Assembly (NCBI GenBank): GCA_945883115.1 | Contig: CAMCXA010000017.1 | Coordinates: 1-39,856, forward strand | DNA length: 39,856 bases | From: Alsobacter soli | GTDB lineage: Bacteria; Pseudomonadota; Alphaproteobacteria; Rhizobiales; Beijerinckiaceae | Direction of reading: 5' to 3' | In this document: positions 1 to 8,313 of the stretch, piece by piece | How the letters are laid out: every line of letters starts with the position of its first letter | Numbering within the stretch: position 1 is the stretch's first letter | Notes under the pieces: generated by a model | What the model saw: only the letters and a program-made list of their open reading frames with translations | Databases searched by the model: none | Told to the model about the DNA's origin: nothing | Program-made: the position numbers and the translations under genes

Positions 1-636
1 CTTCTGAACGGGTTTGTGATTGCGTATCTCGGCGTGTCGCCCATTCTCGCGACGCTCGGGACGATGACGATGGTGAAGGGGATTTCCATCGGCATGACGC
101 GGGGCAATGTGATTTCCGGTCTGCCTGATCCGATCCTGTTTCTCGGGAACGGAACAGTCTACGGGATTCCGACGGCGATGTTGATTTTTGCCGCGGTTGC
201 TATTCCGATGGCGATCATGCTCGGGCGAACGCCGCTCGGCACGGCGATTTACATGATCGGCTCGAATGAGCAGGCGACGCGTTTTTCGGGGATCGACACG
301 AAGCGGGTGATTTTGAAAATCTATCTGATCTCCAGTCTGCTTGCAGCGGTCGCGGCGCTTGTGATGATGGCGCGATTCAATTCGGCGAACGCGTCCTATG
401 CGGAAAGCTATTTGCTGGTTACCATTCTTGCGGCAGTGCTTGGCGGGGTTGATCCGATGGGCGGATTTGGCAAGATTGCCGGGGTTATTCTGTCGCTTGT
501 GATTTTGCAGGTGATTTCGTCGGCCTTCAACCTGTTAAGTTTCAGCCAATTCCTGACGCTTGCAATCTGGGGAGCGATCCTGATTGCAGTAACGGCGGTG
601 CCGAATATCCGGAGCAGACTGGGACTGAAAACATGA
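1..636 (+). CDS. Sugar ABC transporter permease, RbsC-like, 5'-truncated by the window edge
   Basis: This is the C-terminal part of an inner-membrane permease of the BPD_transp_2 (RbsC/AraH) family. The frame is open from base 1, so the gene starts before the window; the visible protein opens LLNGFVIAYLGVSPILATLG, a region typically internal in RbsC-type permeases. Hydrophobic stretches repeat along the remaining roughly 210 residues, as expected for the later membrane segments. It ends 36 bases before the FGGY kinase on the same strand, so it is probably cotranscribed with the kinase, aldolase, mtnK and mtnA genes. By context the substrate may be methylthioribose or a 5-deoxypentose rather than ribose; that is inference. 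The ATPase and binding-protein genes would be expected upstream, outside the window. Confidence 0.9.
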   Translation, partial: LLNGFVIAYLGVSPILATLGTMTMVKGISIGMTRGNVISGLPDPILFLGNGTVYGIPTAMLIFAAVAIPMAIMLGRTPLGTAIYMIGSNEQATRFSGIDTKRVILKIYLISSLLAAVAALVMMARFNSANASYAESYLLVTILAAVLGGVDPMGGFGKIAGVILSLVILQVISSAFNLLSFSQFLTLAIWGAILIAVTAVPNIRSRLGLKT

Positions 637-672
637 CGCAAGGGGCGGGTTGGAAAAACAGGATCCCCGCTC

Positions 673-2085
673 ATGACTGAACCAGCAGACCGGGTTGCTA
701 TCCTTGATCTCGGGAAAACCAATATCAAGGTTGTGATCGCAACCGAGGATGGTACACCCGTCGAGATCTTGTCGTTTCCGAATGCGCCGCTCATCACCCG
801 ATATTATCTCGCCATCGATTTGCCGCGTATTCAGGAACTGGTTCTCGATGCGTTGAGCGAACTCGGCAAACGGCACCGGATCCGGGCGATAGTCGGGACG
901 GCCCATGGTTGCGGCGGGGTGCTGGTTGACGAGAATGGCCCCGTTCTTCCCGCGATGGATTATGAAGCGCAAGCTCCCGGCTGGCTGGCAGATGCCTATG
1001 CGGAAATCGCGCCTTCTTATTTCGAGGTGTTTTGCTCGGTGAGCAGCGGCGCCATGCGGCCCGCGCAGGGAATGCTCTGGCAAAGCCGTGAATTTCCGAC
1101 GGAATTTCAGCGCGCAAAACACTTTTTGCTCACGCCGCAATATTTCGCCCATTGGCTCGGTGGTCGGCCTGCGACGGAAATCTCGTCGCTGGCGGCGCAA
1201 TGCCATTTGTGGAACCCGTTGAAAGGCGAGTTCCCGCCGATTGTCGCACGGCAGGGATGGCAAAAGCTGTTTCCGGCCTTTGCCAAAGCGGGCGAAGCGC
1301 TCGGCACGATTGCGCCTTGGGTGGTCAAGCGCACGGGGCTTGACCCGAGCGTGGAAGTCTTGGCGGGTGCGCATGACAGCAATGCCAATCTCTACCGTTA
1401 CAAGGCGGCAGGAATGGCGAGCCATACGGTGCTCTCGACAGGGACATGGATGATCGGCTTCAATCGCGGACGTCCGCTCGAGGGTTTCATCGAGGCGCGC
1501 GCCATGGTCGCCAATGTCGATGTGGATGGCGAGCCGATTGCATCGACACTCACAATGACGGGCCGGGAATATGCGATCCTCGCAGGTGACAAGCCGGTCA
1601 GCGACTCGCGTGCACTCAATCTTGTGCCGGATATTTTGGCCCGCGGAACAATCGCCCTCCCCTCTTTCGTGGATGATGACGGGGCATTTCCGAAGAGTGG
1701 TGGCAACGGCAGGATTACGGGACCGCAGCCCAACTCGCCGGAAGAACGCGGCGCGGTTGCGGCGCTCTATGCGGCGTTCAGTGCCAATCTGTGTCTTGAT
1801 GTGCTGGGCAGTACAACGCCAATCGTGATCGATGGCGGATTTGCGACCAATCAGGCCTTCGGACATTTGCTCGCAGCACTCCGGCCGGACCAACCCGTTT
1901 CGATGAGCCGCTCGAAAGACGGGACCGCGTTGGGCGCTGGTCTGCTCTGGCGACGGTTTGACCGGACGGCACCCGTCGAGAGCGTTTTGACAGATCACGT
2001 TCCGTCAATTCCTGTTGCCGGACTTCAGGACGCGGCCCGCGAATGGCTGGCTCTAGCGGACAAAGCCAATTCGGCGTATGATTAA
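673..2085 (+). CDS. FGGY-family carbohydrate kinase (L-fuculokinase/rhamnulokinase-like)
   Basis: A cytoplasmic sugar kinase of 470 residues, a normal length for the FGGY family. The N-terminal phosphate-binding motif LDLGKTNIKV is at residues 11-20. The expected catalytic Asp is D235 in GAHDSNAN. The C-terminal ATPase lobe carries VIDGGFATNQAFGHL followed by the DGTALGAGLL segment. It lies 26 bases before a FucA-type aldolase, which would fit a kinase making a ketose-1-phosphate such as L-fuculose-1-P. The operon also encodes MtnK and MtnA, so the substrate may instead be a 5-deoxyketose; the sequence does not decide this. The ATG at 673 follows an AGGA about eight bases upstream. Confidence 0.85.
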   Translation: MTEPADRVAILDLGKTNIKVVIATEDGTPVEILSFPNAPLITRYYLAIDLPRIQELVLDALSELGKRHRIRAIVGTAHGCGGVLVDENGPVLPAMDYEAQAPGWLADAYAEIAPSYFEVFCSVSSGAMRPAQGMLWQSREFPTEFQRAKHFLLTPQYFAHWLGGRPATEISSLAAQCHLWNPLKGEFPPIVARQGWQKLFPAFAKAGEALGTIAPWVVKRTGLDPSVEVLAGAHDSNANLYRYKAAGMASHTVLSTGTWMIGFNRGRPLEGFIEARAMVANVDVDGEPIASTLTMTGREYAILAGDKPVSDSRALNLVPDILARGTIALPSFVDDDGAFPKSGGNGRITGPQPNSPEERGAVAALYAAFSANLCLDVLGSTTPIVIDGGFATNQAFGHLLAALRPDQPVSMSRSKDGTALGAGLLWRRFDRTAPVESVLTDHVPSIPVAGLQDAAREWLALADKANSAYD

Positions 2086-2111
2086 TCATCAGTTCAACAA
2101 GGACGAGACCC

Positions 2112-3200
2112 ATGAGCCACAAAAAAATCCGTAACGGTATCATCGATACATGCCTCGAAATGAATCGTAGTGGCCTCAATCAGGGCACGTCGGGCAATGT
2201 CTCGCACCGGGTTGATGGCGGTATGCTGATTACCCCAACGAGCCTGCCCTATGACAAGATGAAGCCTGCCGATATTGTGGAAATGAATTTTGACGGAACG
2301 TTTTCGGGGCGGCATCGTCCCTCGTCGGAATGGCGGTTTCACCGCGATATTCTGAAGAACCGCAAGGATGTGAATATCGTGCTGCATACGCACTCCGTCT
2401 ACACGACGACGCTTGCGGTGCATGAGCGCGGTATTCCGTCGTTTCATTATATGGTGGCGGTTGCCGGCGGATTTGATATTCGCTGCTCGCCCTATGCGTG
2501 TTTCGGGACGCAGGAACTCTCCGACTACGCGCTCAAGGCGCTTGAAGGACGCACGGCGTGTATTCTCGGCCATCATGGCTTGATCGTTCTGGCTAATACT
2601 TTCGAGAAGGCGTTGTGGCTGGCGACAGAAGTGGAAACGCTCGCGAAAATGTATGTTCACGCGCTCGCCATTGGTGAGCCGCCGCGCCTCAGCGACAAGG
2701 AAATGACGCAGGTGCAGGAACAGATCAAGCGAATGAGCTATGGTCAGGCACCGGATCTCGACACTGTGAAAGACTCGCCGAAGGTCAAGGGTGCAGTGGT
2801 AGCCGTTGCCAAAAAGGCAACTCCTGCCAAAGCGGCAGCCGTAACCGTTGCAGTGAAGGGCGCTGCGCCGAAAGCGGCAGCAAAAACTGCGGCAACGGCA
2901 ACTGGCGCGAAGCGGCCCGGTCGGCCAGCCAAAGCGGCAAAGGCTCCAGTAATGACCGCGACAGCGCTTGAAAAGCCCGCTAGGGTTGCAAAGACGCAGA
3001 GCAAAGACTCCGCCGGAAATGCGCCTGTTGCGAAGGCAGCTTCTGCAAAGACGGCCAAGCCAGCGACGGCGAAGACTACAGCTGCGAAAGCAGCGAAGTC
3101 TGCTGCTGCAGCCGCCTCAAAGGCAGCCTCAAAAGCGGCATCAAAGGCGGTTTTCGGCATGAAGCGCGGTGCTGGCGTCCGTTCCAAAGCGGGCAAGTAA
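2112..3200 (+). CDS. Class II aldolase, FucA-type, with a Lys/Ala-rich C-terminal tail
   Basis: Residues 1 to about 213 form a class II (zinc-dependent) aldolase. The catalytic residues fall at the same numbers as I recall for E. coli FucA: E73 (general acid/base), zinc ligands H92, H94 and H155, and Y113. Such enzymes split ketose-1-phosphates into DHAP and an aldehyde. Next to mtnK and mtnA, the likely substrate is 5-methylthioribulose-1-P or 5-deoxyribulose-1-P (DHAP shunt); this is inferred from context. Family members are usually about 215 residues, but this one has 362: roughly residues 220-362 are an Ala/Lys/Pro/Thr tail resembling histone H1, with an AT-hook-like KRPGRPAK at 267-274. 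The tail keeps the reading frame and ends normally before mtnK, 21 bases downstream. Confidence 0.85.
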   Translation: MSHKKIRNGIIDTCLEMNRSGLNQGTSGNVSHRVDGGMLITPTSLPYDKMKPADIVEMNFDGTFSGRHRPSSEWRFHRDILKNRKDVNIVLHTHSVYTTTLAVHERGIPSFHYMVAVAGGFDIRCSPYACFGTQELSDYALKALEGRTACILGHHGLIVLANTFEKALWLATEVETLAKMYVHALAIGEPPRLSDKEMTQVQEQIKRMSYGQAPDLDTVKDSPKVKGAVVAVAKKATPAKAAAVTVAVKGAAPKAAAKTAATATGAKRPGRPAKAAKAPVMTATALEKPARVAKTQSKDSAGNAPVAKAASAKTAKPATAKTTAAKAAKSAAAAASKAASKAASKAVFGMKRGAGVRSKAGK

Positions 3201-3221
3201 GCCTTCGAGAGGGTTCAGGTT

Positions 3222-4520
3222 GTGACTGATCGATTGGGCGGATCCCGGTTTGTCGGTGGGCCTGACTATGTGGCCTTGTCCGAACAGACGGTGCGGACAT
3301 TCCTTGCGCCGCTTGCAGAGGTTAGCGCGCTTCTGGGCGGCGAGGCGACGCAGTGGACTGTGCGCGAGGTCGGCGACGGCAATCTGAACCTTGTTTTCAT
3401 CGTCAAAGGGCCGAAAGGCGGTATCGTCGTCAAGCAATCGCTCCCCTATGTCAGAATGGTGGGGGAAAGTTGGCCCCTGCCGCTCGACCGGATCTTTTTC
3501 GAATATGAAGCGCTGAAAATCCAATCGGCTGCGGTGCCGCATCTGGTGCCGAAACTGTATCATTTTGACCGCGGCATGGCGGCGATCGTGATGGAGTTGC
3601 TGGAACCGCATCTCATCTTGCGGAAGGGATTGATCGGCGGCATCCGCTATCCAAAACTTGCGGAAGATGTCGCGACGTTTGCGGCCGGAACGTTGTTTGC
3701 AACATCGGATCTCGGGAGCCCGGCCGTTGTGAAAAAAGAACGGCAGTCGCTGTTTTGCAACAACATAACCCTGTGCAAAATCACCGAAGACCTTGTCTTC
3801 ACCGACCCCTATCAAATCGCGCCGATGAACCGCTGGACGACGCCACAACTGGATGATGTTGCCGCCGAGTTCAGGCATGACTCTGCTCTCAAAGTCGCGG
3901 TGCAGGAACTGAAATGGATGTTCCTGTCGCGGGGCGAGGCCTTGCTGCACGCCGATCTGCATACGGGGTCGATCATGGTGACGCCGAACCAGACGCGGGT
4001 CATTGATCCTGAATTCGCTTTTTACGGCCCGATGGGCTTTGACGTCGGCGCCTTCATGGCCAATCTGCTGCTCGCCTATTTCTCACAAAGCGGGCATGCG
4101 ACGAAAGGGGATGACCGGCGGGCATATCAGGTCTGGATTCTCGAGACGCTGGAAACTTTCTGGACGACTTTCAACCGGCTCTTCCTGGCGCATTGGCGCG
4201 AAGGTGGTGGGGATGCGTTCCCGAAACCGCTCTTCGACGATGCGGCGGGCGAGGCTGCGCTGGACGCCTACCGGATCAAAACGATGGCGCGTTTGTTTGC
4301 TGACGCAATCGGATTTACGGGCGCGAAAATGGCGCGCCGCATTCTGGGGCTTGCCCATGTCGAGGATCTCGAGAGCATTATTGACCCTGATCTCCGCGCG
4401 CAATGCGAAAAGCGTGCATTGCGGATGGCGCGCACGCTCATGACCGAGCGTCAGACGCTCACCTCGATCCATGAGATCAGAGACATGGCCGAGACGATCG
4501 AGCGGGAGCCTGTGCGATGA
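3222..4520 (+). CDS. mtnK: S-methyl-5-thioribose kinase
   Basis: This cytoplasmic enzyme phosphorylates 5-methylthioribose to methylthioribose-1-phosphate in salvage of methylthioadenosine. The 432-residue protein has the aminoglycoside-phosphotransferase-like fold of MtnK: a glycine-rich loop [10 protein letters not shown] at 50-59, the nucleotide lysine K71 in [10 protein letters not shown], the catalytic loop [13 protein letters not shown] with D245, and the metal-binding DPE at 262-264. The start is a GTG at 3222 with GAGAGGG eight bases upstream. Its stop overlaps the mtnA start in an ATGA, so the two are translationally coupled. Together they convert methylthioribose to methylthioribulose-1-phosphate, the substrate expected for the aldolase encoded just upstream. 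Confidence 0.95.
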   Translation: MTDRLGGSRFVGGPDYVALSEQTVRTFLAPLAEVSALLGGEATQWTVREVGDGNLNLVFIVKGPKGGIVVKQSLPYVRMVGESWPLPLDRIFFEYEALKIQSAAVPHLVPKLYHFDRGMAAIVMELLEPHLILRKGLIGGIRYPKLAEDVATFAAGTLFATSDLGSPAVVKKERQSLFCNNITLCKITEDLVFTDPYQIAPMNRWTTPQLDDVAAEFRHDSALKVAVQELKWMFLSRGEALLHADLHTGSIMVTPNQTRVIDPEFAFYGPMGFDVGAFMANLLLAYFSQSGHATKGDDRRAYQVWILETLETFWTTFNRLFLAHWREGGGDAFPKPLFDDAAGEAALDAYRIKTMARLFADAIGFTGAKMARRILGLAHVEDLESIIDPDLRAQCEKRALRMARTLMTERQTLTSIHEIRDMAETIEREPVR

Positions 4521-5605
4521 AAATTCATGGCCGCGCCTGGCGCACAATCTGGCCCGATGAAAAAGGTGTTGCCTTTGGTGTGATCGACCAGACACGCCTT
4601 CCGCATGCGTTCACGACGCTGAGCATCCGCACAAGCGGCGAGGCTGCCGAGGCGATACGGTCCATGATCGTGCGGGGTGCGCCACTCATCGGTGCAACAG
4701 CGGCCTATGGCCTCGCGCTCGCGATGCGGGAAGACCCGTCGGATACCCATCTCGCTGCAGCCTACGCACATTTGTTCGAGACGCGTCCGACGGCGGTCAA
4801 TCTGCGCTGGGCGCTGGATGATATGCGGGCGGTTCTGGCTCCGCTTCAACCGGGAGAACGGTTTGACGCAGCGTGGCAACGGGCTGCGGCGATTTGCGAC
4901 GAGGATGTGGCTGTGTGCCATGCAATCGGCGAGGCCGGGCTGCCGCTGATCCGCAAGGTTTTTGAGACACGCAAGGATCAGGTCAATATTCTCACCCATT
5001 GCAATGCGGGCTGGTTGGCCTGTGTCGATTGGGGCACGGCGCTGGCACCCATCTATATGGCGCATGATGCCGGTATTCCCGTACATGTCTGGGTCGACGA
5101 AACGCGCCCGCGCAATCAGGGCGCATCGCTCACAGCCTATGAACTCGGCGCGCATGGCATTCCGCATACGGTGATCCCGGACAATACGGGCGGGCATCTG
5201 ATGCAGCACGGGCAGGTCGATATGTGCATTGTCGGCACGGACCGCACGACGGCGACGGGTGATGTGTGCAACAAGATCGGCACCTATCTGAAGGCGCTGG
5301 CCGCCCACGCCAATCAGGTGCCGTTCTATGTCGCGCTGCCGCATACGACGATTGACTGGACGATCGAGGACGGCGTGAAAGAAATTCCGATCGAGGAACG
5401 CTCCGCGCGTGAAGTCACCCACATGACGGGCCGTTTGCCGGACGGATCACTCGCCACAATCGATATCATGGCGCCGGGCAGTCGGGCGATGAACTATGCC
5501 TTCGATGTCACGCCGGCTCATCTTGTTACCGCGCTCGTGACCGACCGCGGGGTCTGCCCCGCAACGCGCGAGGGCTTGCGGGGATTGTTTCCGGAGCGAA
5601 GCTAG
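4517..5605 (+). CDS. mtnA: S-methyl-5-thioribose-1-phosphate isomerase
   Basis: This enzyme isomerises the aldose methylthioribose-1-phosphate to methylthioribulose-1-phosphate. The 362 residues match the family length, and the fold is related to eIF2B subunits. The substrate loop [13 protein letters not shown] is at 53-65. The catalytic cysteine is C162 in THCNAGWLA and the catalytic aspartate is D242 in [11 protein letters not shown]. The gene overlaps mtnK by four bases and closes the operon. No mtnB, mtnC or mtnD gene of the classical methionine salvage pathway is present here, which favours aldolase-based DHAP-shunt processing; those genes could lie elsewhere in the genome. Confidence 0.96.
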   Translation: MKIHGRAWRTIWPDEKGVAFGVIDQTRLPHAFTTLSIRTSGEAAEAIRSMIVRGAPLIGATAAYGLALAMREDPSDTHLAAAYAHLFETRPTAVNLRWALDDMRAVLAPLQPGERFDAAWQRAAAICDEDVAVCHAIGEAGLPLIRKVFETRKDQVNILTHCNAGWLACVDWGTALAPIYMAHDAGIPVHVWVDETRPRNQGASLTAYELGAHGIPHTVIPDNTGGHLMQHGQVDMCIVGTDRTTATGDVCNKIGTYLKALAAHANQVPFYVALPHTTIDWTIEDGVKEIPIEERSAREVTHMTGRLPDGSLATIDIMAPGSRAMNYAFDVTPAHLVTALVTDRGVCPATREGLRGLFPERS

Positions 5606-5615
5606 AAAGCTCGAA

Positions 5616-5682
5616 GTCCTTAAGGACGTCGCCCCGTGAATATCACCTTCCGAATACGCCCATTTTGCTTTATTATCACCTT
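5616..5682. promoter_or_regulatory. Candidate control region of the MNT-HEPN gene: palindrome and direct repeat
   Basis: A perfect 12-base palindrome GTCCTTAAGGAC is at 5616-5627. The nonamer TATCACCTT occurs twice, at 5641-5649 and 5674-5682, 33 bases apart and so on roughly the same helix face. Both precede the ATG at 5709. They could be regulator-binding sites or, for the palindrome, part of the mtnA transcript end; no clear promoter hexamers were assigned. Confidence 0.3.
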
Positions 5683-5708
5683 GTTTGGTAACTGCCGAGG
5701 CATCCTTT

Positions 5709-6422
5709 ATGGCACCGATTGATGCATTGACCCGTCGTGCGACAGATGCATTTCTGGAAGGCATTTCTGGCCGCTTTGACGTGCGAGGGGCAGTCCTGTT
5801 CGGAAGTCGGGCGCGGGAGAGCCATCGTATCGACAGCGATGCGGATATCGCCATATTCCTGAACGGATCGCCCTCTTCGTTTACTGACACCAAACTTGCA
5901 ATGGCCGATTTTGCGTTTGATGTCCTTCTCCAGACCGGAATACTGATCCAACCCCTGCCCATTTGGGAGCAGGAATGGCTTTATCCCGAAAGCTATTCAA
6001 ACCCGCAATTGCTTGCAGCAATCAAGCATCCCGCTTTGACGTCCGGCGAACTGATGGACAAGGCGGTGATGGCTTTGCACTCCGCACGAATATTGTTTGA
6101 TGCAGGCGACCTAGATGGCGCTTGTAACCGTGCCTATTACGCACTCTACGACGCTGCCCGCGCGGCATTGATTGCAACGCAGGCGCCCCCTGAGGTGTTG
6201 GCTGCACGGACTCATAGTGGCGTCATCGCAGCTTTCGGCCTTCATATTGTCAAGCGCGGTCTGATCGCGGCGGAGCATGGTCGCGCATTCAACCGACTGC
6301 ATGAATTACGCATGATCGCCGATTATCGAGGGGACAGCGTAGAGGCGGAACAGATTGTGACAGCTCTCTCAGAGGCGGACGCGTTCCTAAAGGCGGTGAC
6401 GCAGATTGCCCAAGCTGGTTAA
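5709..6422 (+). CDS. Single-chain MNT nucleotidyltransferase-HEPN fusion protein
   Basis: A 237-residue protein with two domains that are usually encoded by separate genes of HEPN/MNT toxin-antitoxin pairs. Residues 1 to about 100 are a minimal nucleotidyltransferase: G32-S33, ten residues, then D44 and D46 give the complete GSX10DXD catalytic motif, and D71 may be the third metal ligand. Residues about 112-235 resemble UPF0332/HEPN helices, with NRAYYALYDAARAAL at 140-154 and ELRMIADY at 199-206. Where many relatives read YYAxFH, this protein has D148 in place of His; an R-x6-H does occur at 183-190, but I cannot tell whether it is the functional RNase motif. The ATG at 5709 has GAGG nine bases upstream; an upstream TTG at 5685 is less likely. 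The nearest genes are metabolic, so it stands alone. Confidence 0.8.
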   Translation: MAPIDALTRRATDAFLEGISGRFDVRGAVLFGSRARESHRIDSDADIAIFLNGSPSSFTDTKLAMADFAFDVLLQTGILIQPLPIWEQEWLYPESYSNPQLLAAIKHPALTSGELMDKAVMALHSARILFDAGDLDGACNRAYYALYDAARAALIATQAPPEVLAARTHSGVIAAFGLHIVKRGLIAAEHGRAFNRLHELRMIADYRGDSVEAEQIVTALSEADAFLKAVTQIAQAG

Positions 6423-6447
6423 GGACCTAATAGCTGGCAGATTGCCT

Positions 6448-7938
6448 TTAGCCGCTGATACTCCGCAAGGCGGGATAGGCGCGTTCATAGGCGGCGAAGA
6501 GCGGCTTGTATTGCTCATGCATGGCCATGTCGGGCTCGATGCGGCGGGTGACCTTCACCATCGCGCTGGCGGCGTCCTCGATGGTCTTGTAATGACCTGC
6601 AGCAACTGCTGCGAGAATGGCGGAGCCGAGCGCGGGTGCATCCGCGACTTCTGTCAAGGTGAGCGGTATGCCGGAGACATCGGCATGAATCTGCATCCAG
6701 AGATCAGAGCGCGTCGCGCCACCGCAGATGCGGAATTCGTCAGGGACATAGCCGTTCGCGCGCATCGCCTTGAAAATCGCCTCGGTGCCGAAGGCCACGC
6801 CTTCGATAATGGCGCGGAAAATATGGCCGCGACCATGCTTCAAGCTCAATCCCGTAATCGCACCGCGCGAGAGGGGATCGGTGTGGGGCGTGCGATTGCC
6901 CTGGAAATGTTCCTGCACGATCAAGCCGTCAGCGCCGGGAGGGAGGGCTGCGGCCTCAGCATTGAGTGTCTCGTAGGACACAGAATCCCCCAGCATATTC
7001 TTGAACCAGTTGATGACGGAACCGGTGGAGGTTTGGCCGCCTTCAACCGTGTGAAGCCCGGGCATCACGCCGTCCTCATAGGTGCCCCAAATACCCTTGC
7101 CGTGGAACGGCTTGGCCGATAGACCGAGATGCAAATGCGACGATCCTGTGATGAAGGCCAGCGCGCCGGGCTTCACCACGCCCATGCCGATCATAGCGAT
7201 AAATGCATCGGCCCCACCTTGGGCCACAGGAATACCGACTTTGAGCCCGAGATGCTCCGCAGCTTTTGCTGTTAATCCGCCAATGGTTTCGCCGAGCCGC
7301 ACAATATCTTTCGGCCATTTATCGGCAAGCGACGGGATACCGAGTTTTTCAACGAGGGAAGTCGCGTATCCGCCATCGCTGACGCGATAATGCCAACGAA
7401 CGGCGGCATTGTTGATCGAGGCAACCATCCGGCCTGTTAGATGATAATTGATATAGTCCTGATACTCGCAGATCGTTGCGGCTTTCTTGAAAATCTCCGG
7501 CTCGTTGCGCGCGATCCAGAGTGCTTTCGGGATCATCCACTCGGCTGAAACAGGCCCTGCCCCGTTCGAATTGACTTTAAGGGCGGCGTCTCCCGTGGCG
7601 AGAACCAGTTCGGTTTCTTTAGCTGAACGCACATCCATCCAGATCAGCGCAGGCCTCAGCGCATTTCCGTTCTCGTCCAACGCCACGACCGAACAGCAGG
7701 TTGTGTCGGCGGCGAGGCCGATAATACTGTCCGTGCTGATGCCAGCCTCTTTGACAGCTTTGCGAACGCTCGAGCCGACGGCGTTCCACCAATCGGCGGG
7801 GTTCTGCTCGGCCCAGGCAGGGTGCGGGAAATCGGTTTTGTAAACGGTCGATGCAAAAGCCAGCGGATGGCCATTCAAATCGAACACACCGGCACGAAGC
7901 GACTCGGTGCCGCCGTCAATCCCGATCACATACTGCAT
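6448..7938 (-). CDS. FGGY-family carbohydrate kinase (pentulose kinase-like)
   Basis: A cytoplasmic sugar kinase of 496 residues, normal for FGGY enzymes. The N-terminal motif IGIDGGTESLRAG is at 5-17. DTTCCSVV at 78-85 and ALIWMDVRS at 97-105 are part of the sugar-binding lobe. The likely catalytic Asp is D244 in QGGADAFIAMIG. The C-terminal lobe has ICGGATRSDLW and DAPALGSAILAA. The ATG at 7938 has GGGGGAGA about six bases upstream. It is convergent with the MNT-HEPN gene and lies downstream of the channel gene on the same strand. It is clearly different from the FGGY kinase at 673-2085. Substrate unknown: D-ribulose, xylulose or a polyol are possible, and the sequence does not choose. Confidence 0.85.
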   Translation of the reverse strand: MQYVIGIDGGTESLRAGVFDLNGHPLAFASTVYKTDFPHPAWAEQNPADWWNAVGSSVRKAVKEAGISTDSIIGLAADTTCCSVVALDENGNALRPALIWMDVRSAKETELVLATGDAALKVNSNGAGPVSAEWMIPKALWIARNEPEIFKKAATICEYQDYINYHLTGRMVASINNAAVRWHYRVSDGGYATSLVEKLGIPSLADKWPKDIVRLGETIGGLTAKAAEHLGLKVGIPVAQGGADAFIAMIGMGVVKPGALAFITGSSHLHLGLSAKPFHGKGIWGTYEDGVMPGLHTVEGGQTSTGSVINWFKNMLGDSVSYETLNAEAAALPPGADGLIVQEHFQGNRTPHTDPLSRGAITGLSLKHGRGHIFRAIIEGVAFGTEAIFKAMRANGYVPDEFRICGGATRSDLWMQIHADVSGIPLTLTEVADAPALGSAILAAVAAGHYKTIEDAASAMVKVTRRIEPDMAMHEQYKPLFAAYERAYPALRSISG

Positions 7939-8039
7939 TTACCGTCTCCCCCGACCGATTTAATCCCGCGCCTAATAAGAGAAAATTTGGTGGAGGCGTC
8001 AAGGACTGATCGTGGGCTTTGAGCGTTTTCCGGTGCGCG

Positions 8040-8313
8040 CTATTTTGGCTTGGCCGGATTGAGGGCGTTCTGCACCATTCGCTCGGCGAAGACGGCATCG
8101 CTCGACATATTGACGGCGAGGCGAGCCATCAGCACGGATTTTTGGTGCAGCGACATCTGGCTGATCTGTCCGATGACAGCTTCAATTGTGTCGTCATGGC
8201 CAAAGCTGAGCGCCAGACCGCGGATGGCGGGCGTTGTCCGCATCGGAGGTAGATCTTCAGTGACGGGATCCTCCGGTTCGGCACGCATGACCTGAAGGGG
8301 TCCGGGCGCGACC
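8040..8313 (-). other. Out-of-frame continuation of the channel C-terminus
   Basis: On the minus strand, downstream of the G10 tract, the frame used by the channel gives a low-complexity Arg/Ser/Cys-rich end. The frame one base away reads on as VAPGPLQVMRAEPEDP and then a well-formed acidic and helical segment (GHDDTIEAVIGQISQMS, later FAERMVQNALNPAKPK) to a stop at 8040. One extra base in the tract (11 instead of 10) joins the two into a protein of about 752 residues starting at 10297. This is therefore most likely the true C-terminus, lost by a sequencing error or switched by slippage. Confidence 0.65.

Noticed and set aside
535-1998. Open frame of 487 codons on the minus strand
   Set aside because: It is antisense to the FGGY kinase and the end of the permease; its translation is Arg/His/Cys-rich without any domain, while the plus-strand protein shows clear family motifs.
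3060-3160. Tandem DNA repeat or CRISPR-like array in the aldolase tail
   Set aside because: The similarity comes from repeated Ala/Lys codons, without constant repeat units and spacers.
2744-3196. Ala/Phe-rich open frame opposite the aldolase tail, looking like a membrane or alanine-rich protein
   Set aside because: It is the mirror of the Lys/Ala codons on the plus strand; it has no ribosome site and no family resemblance.
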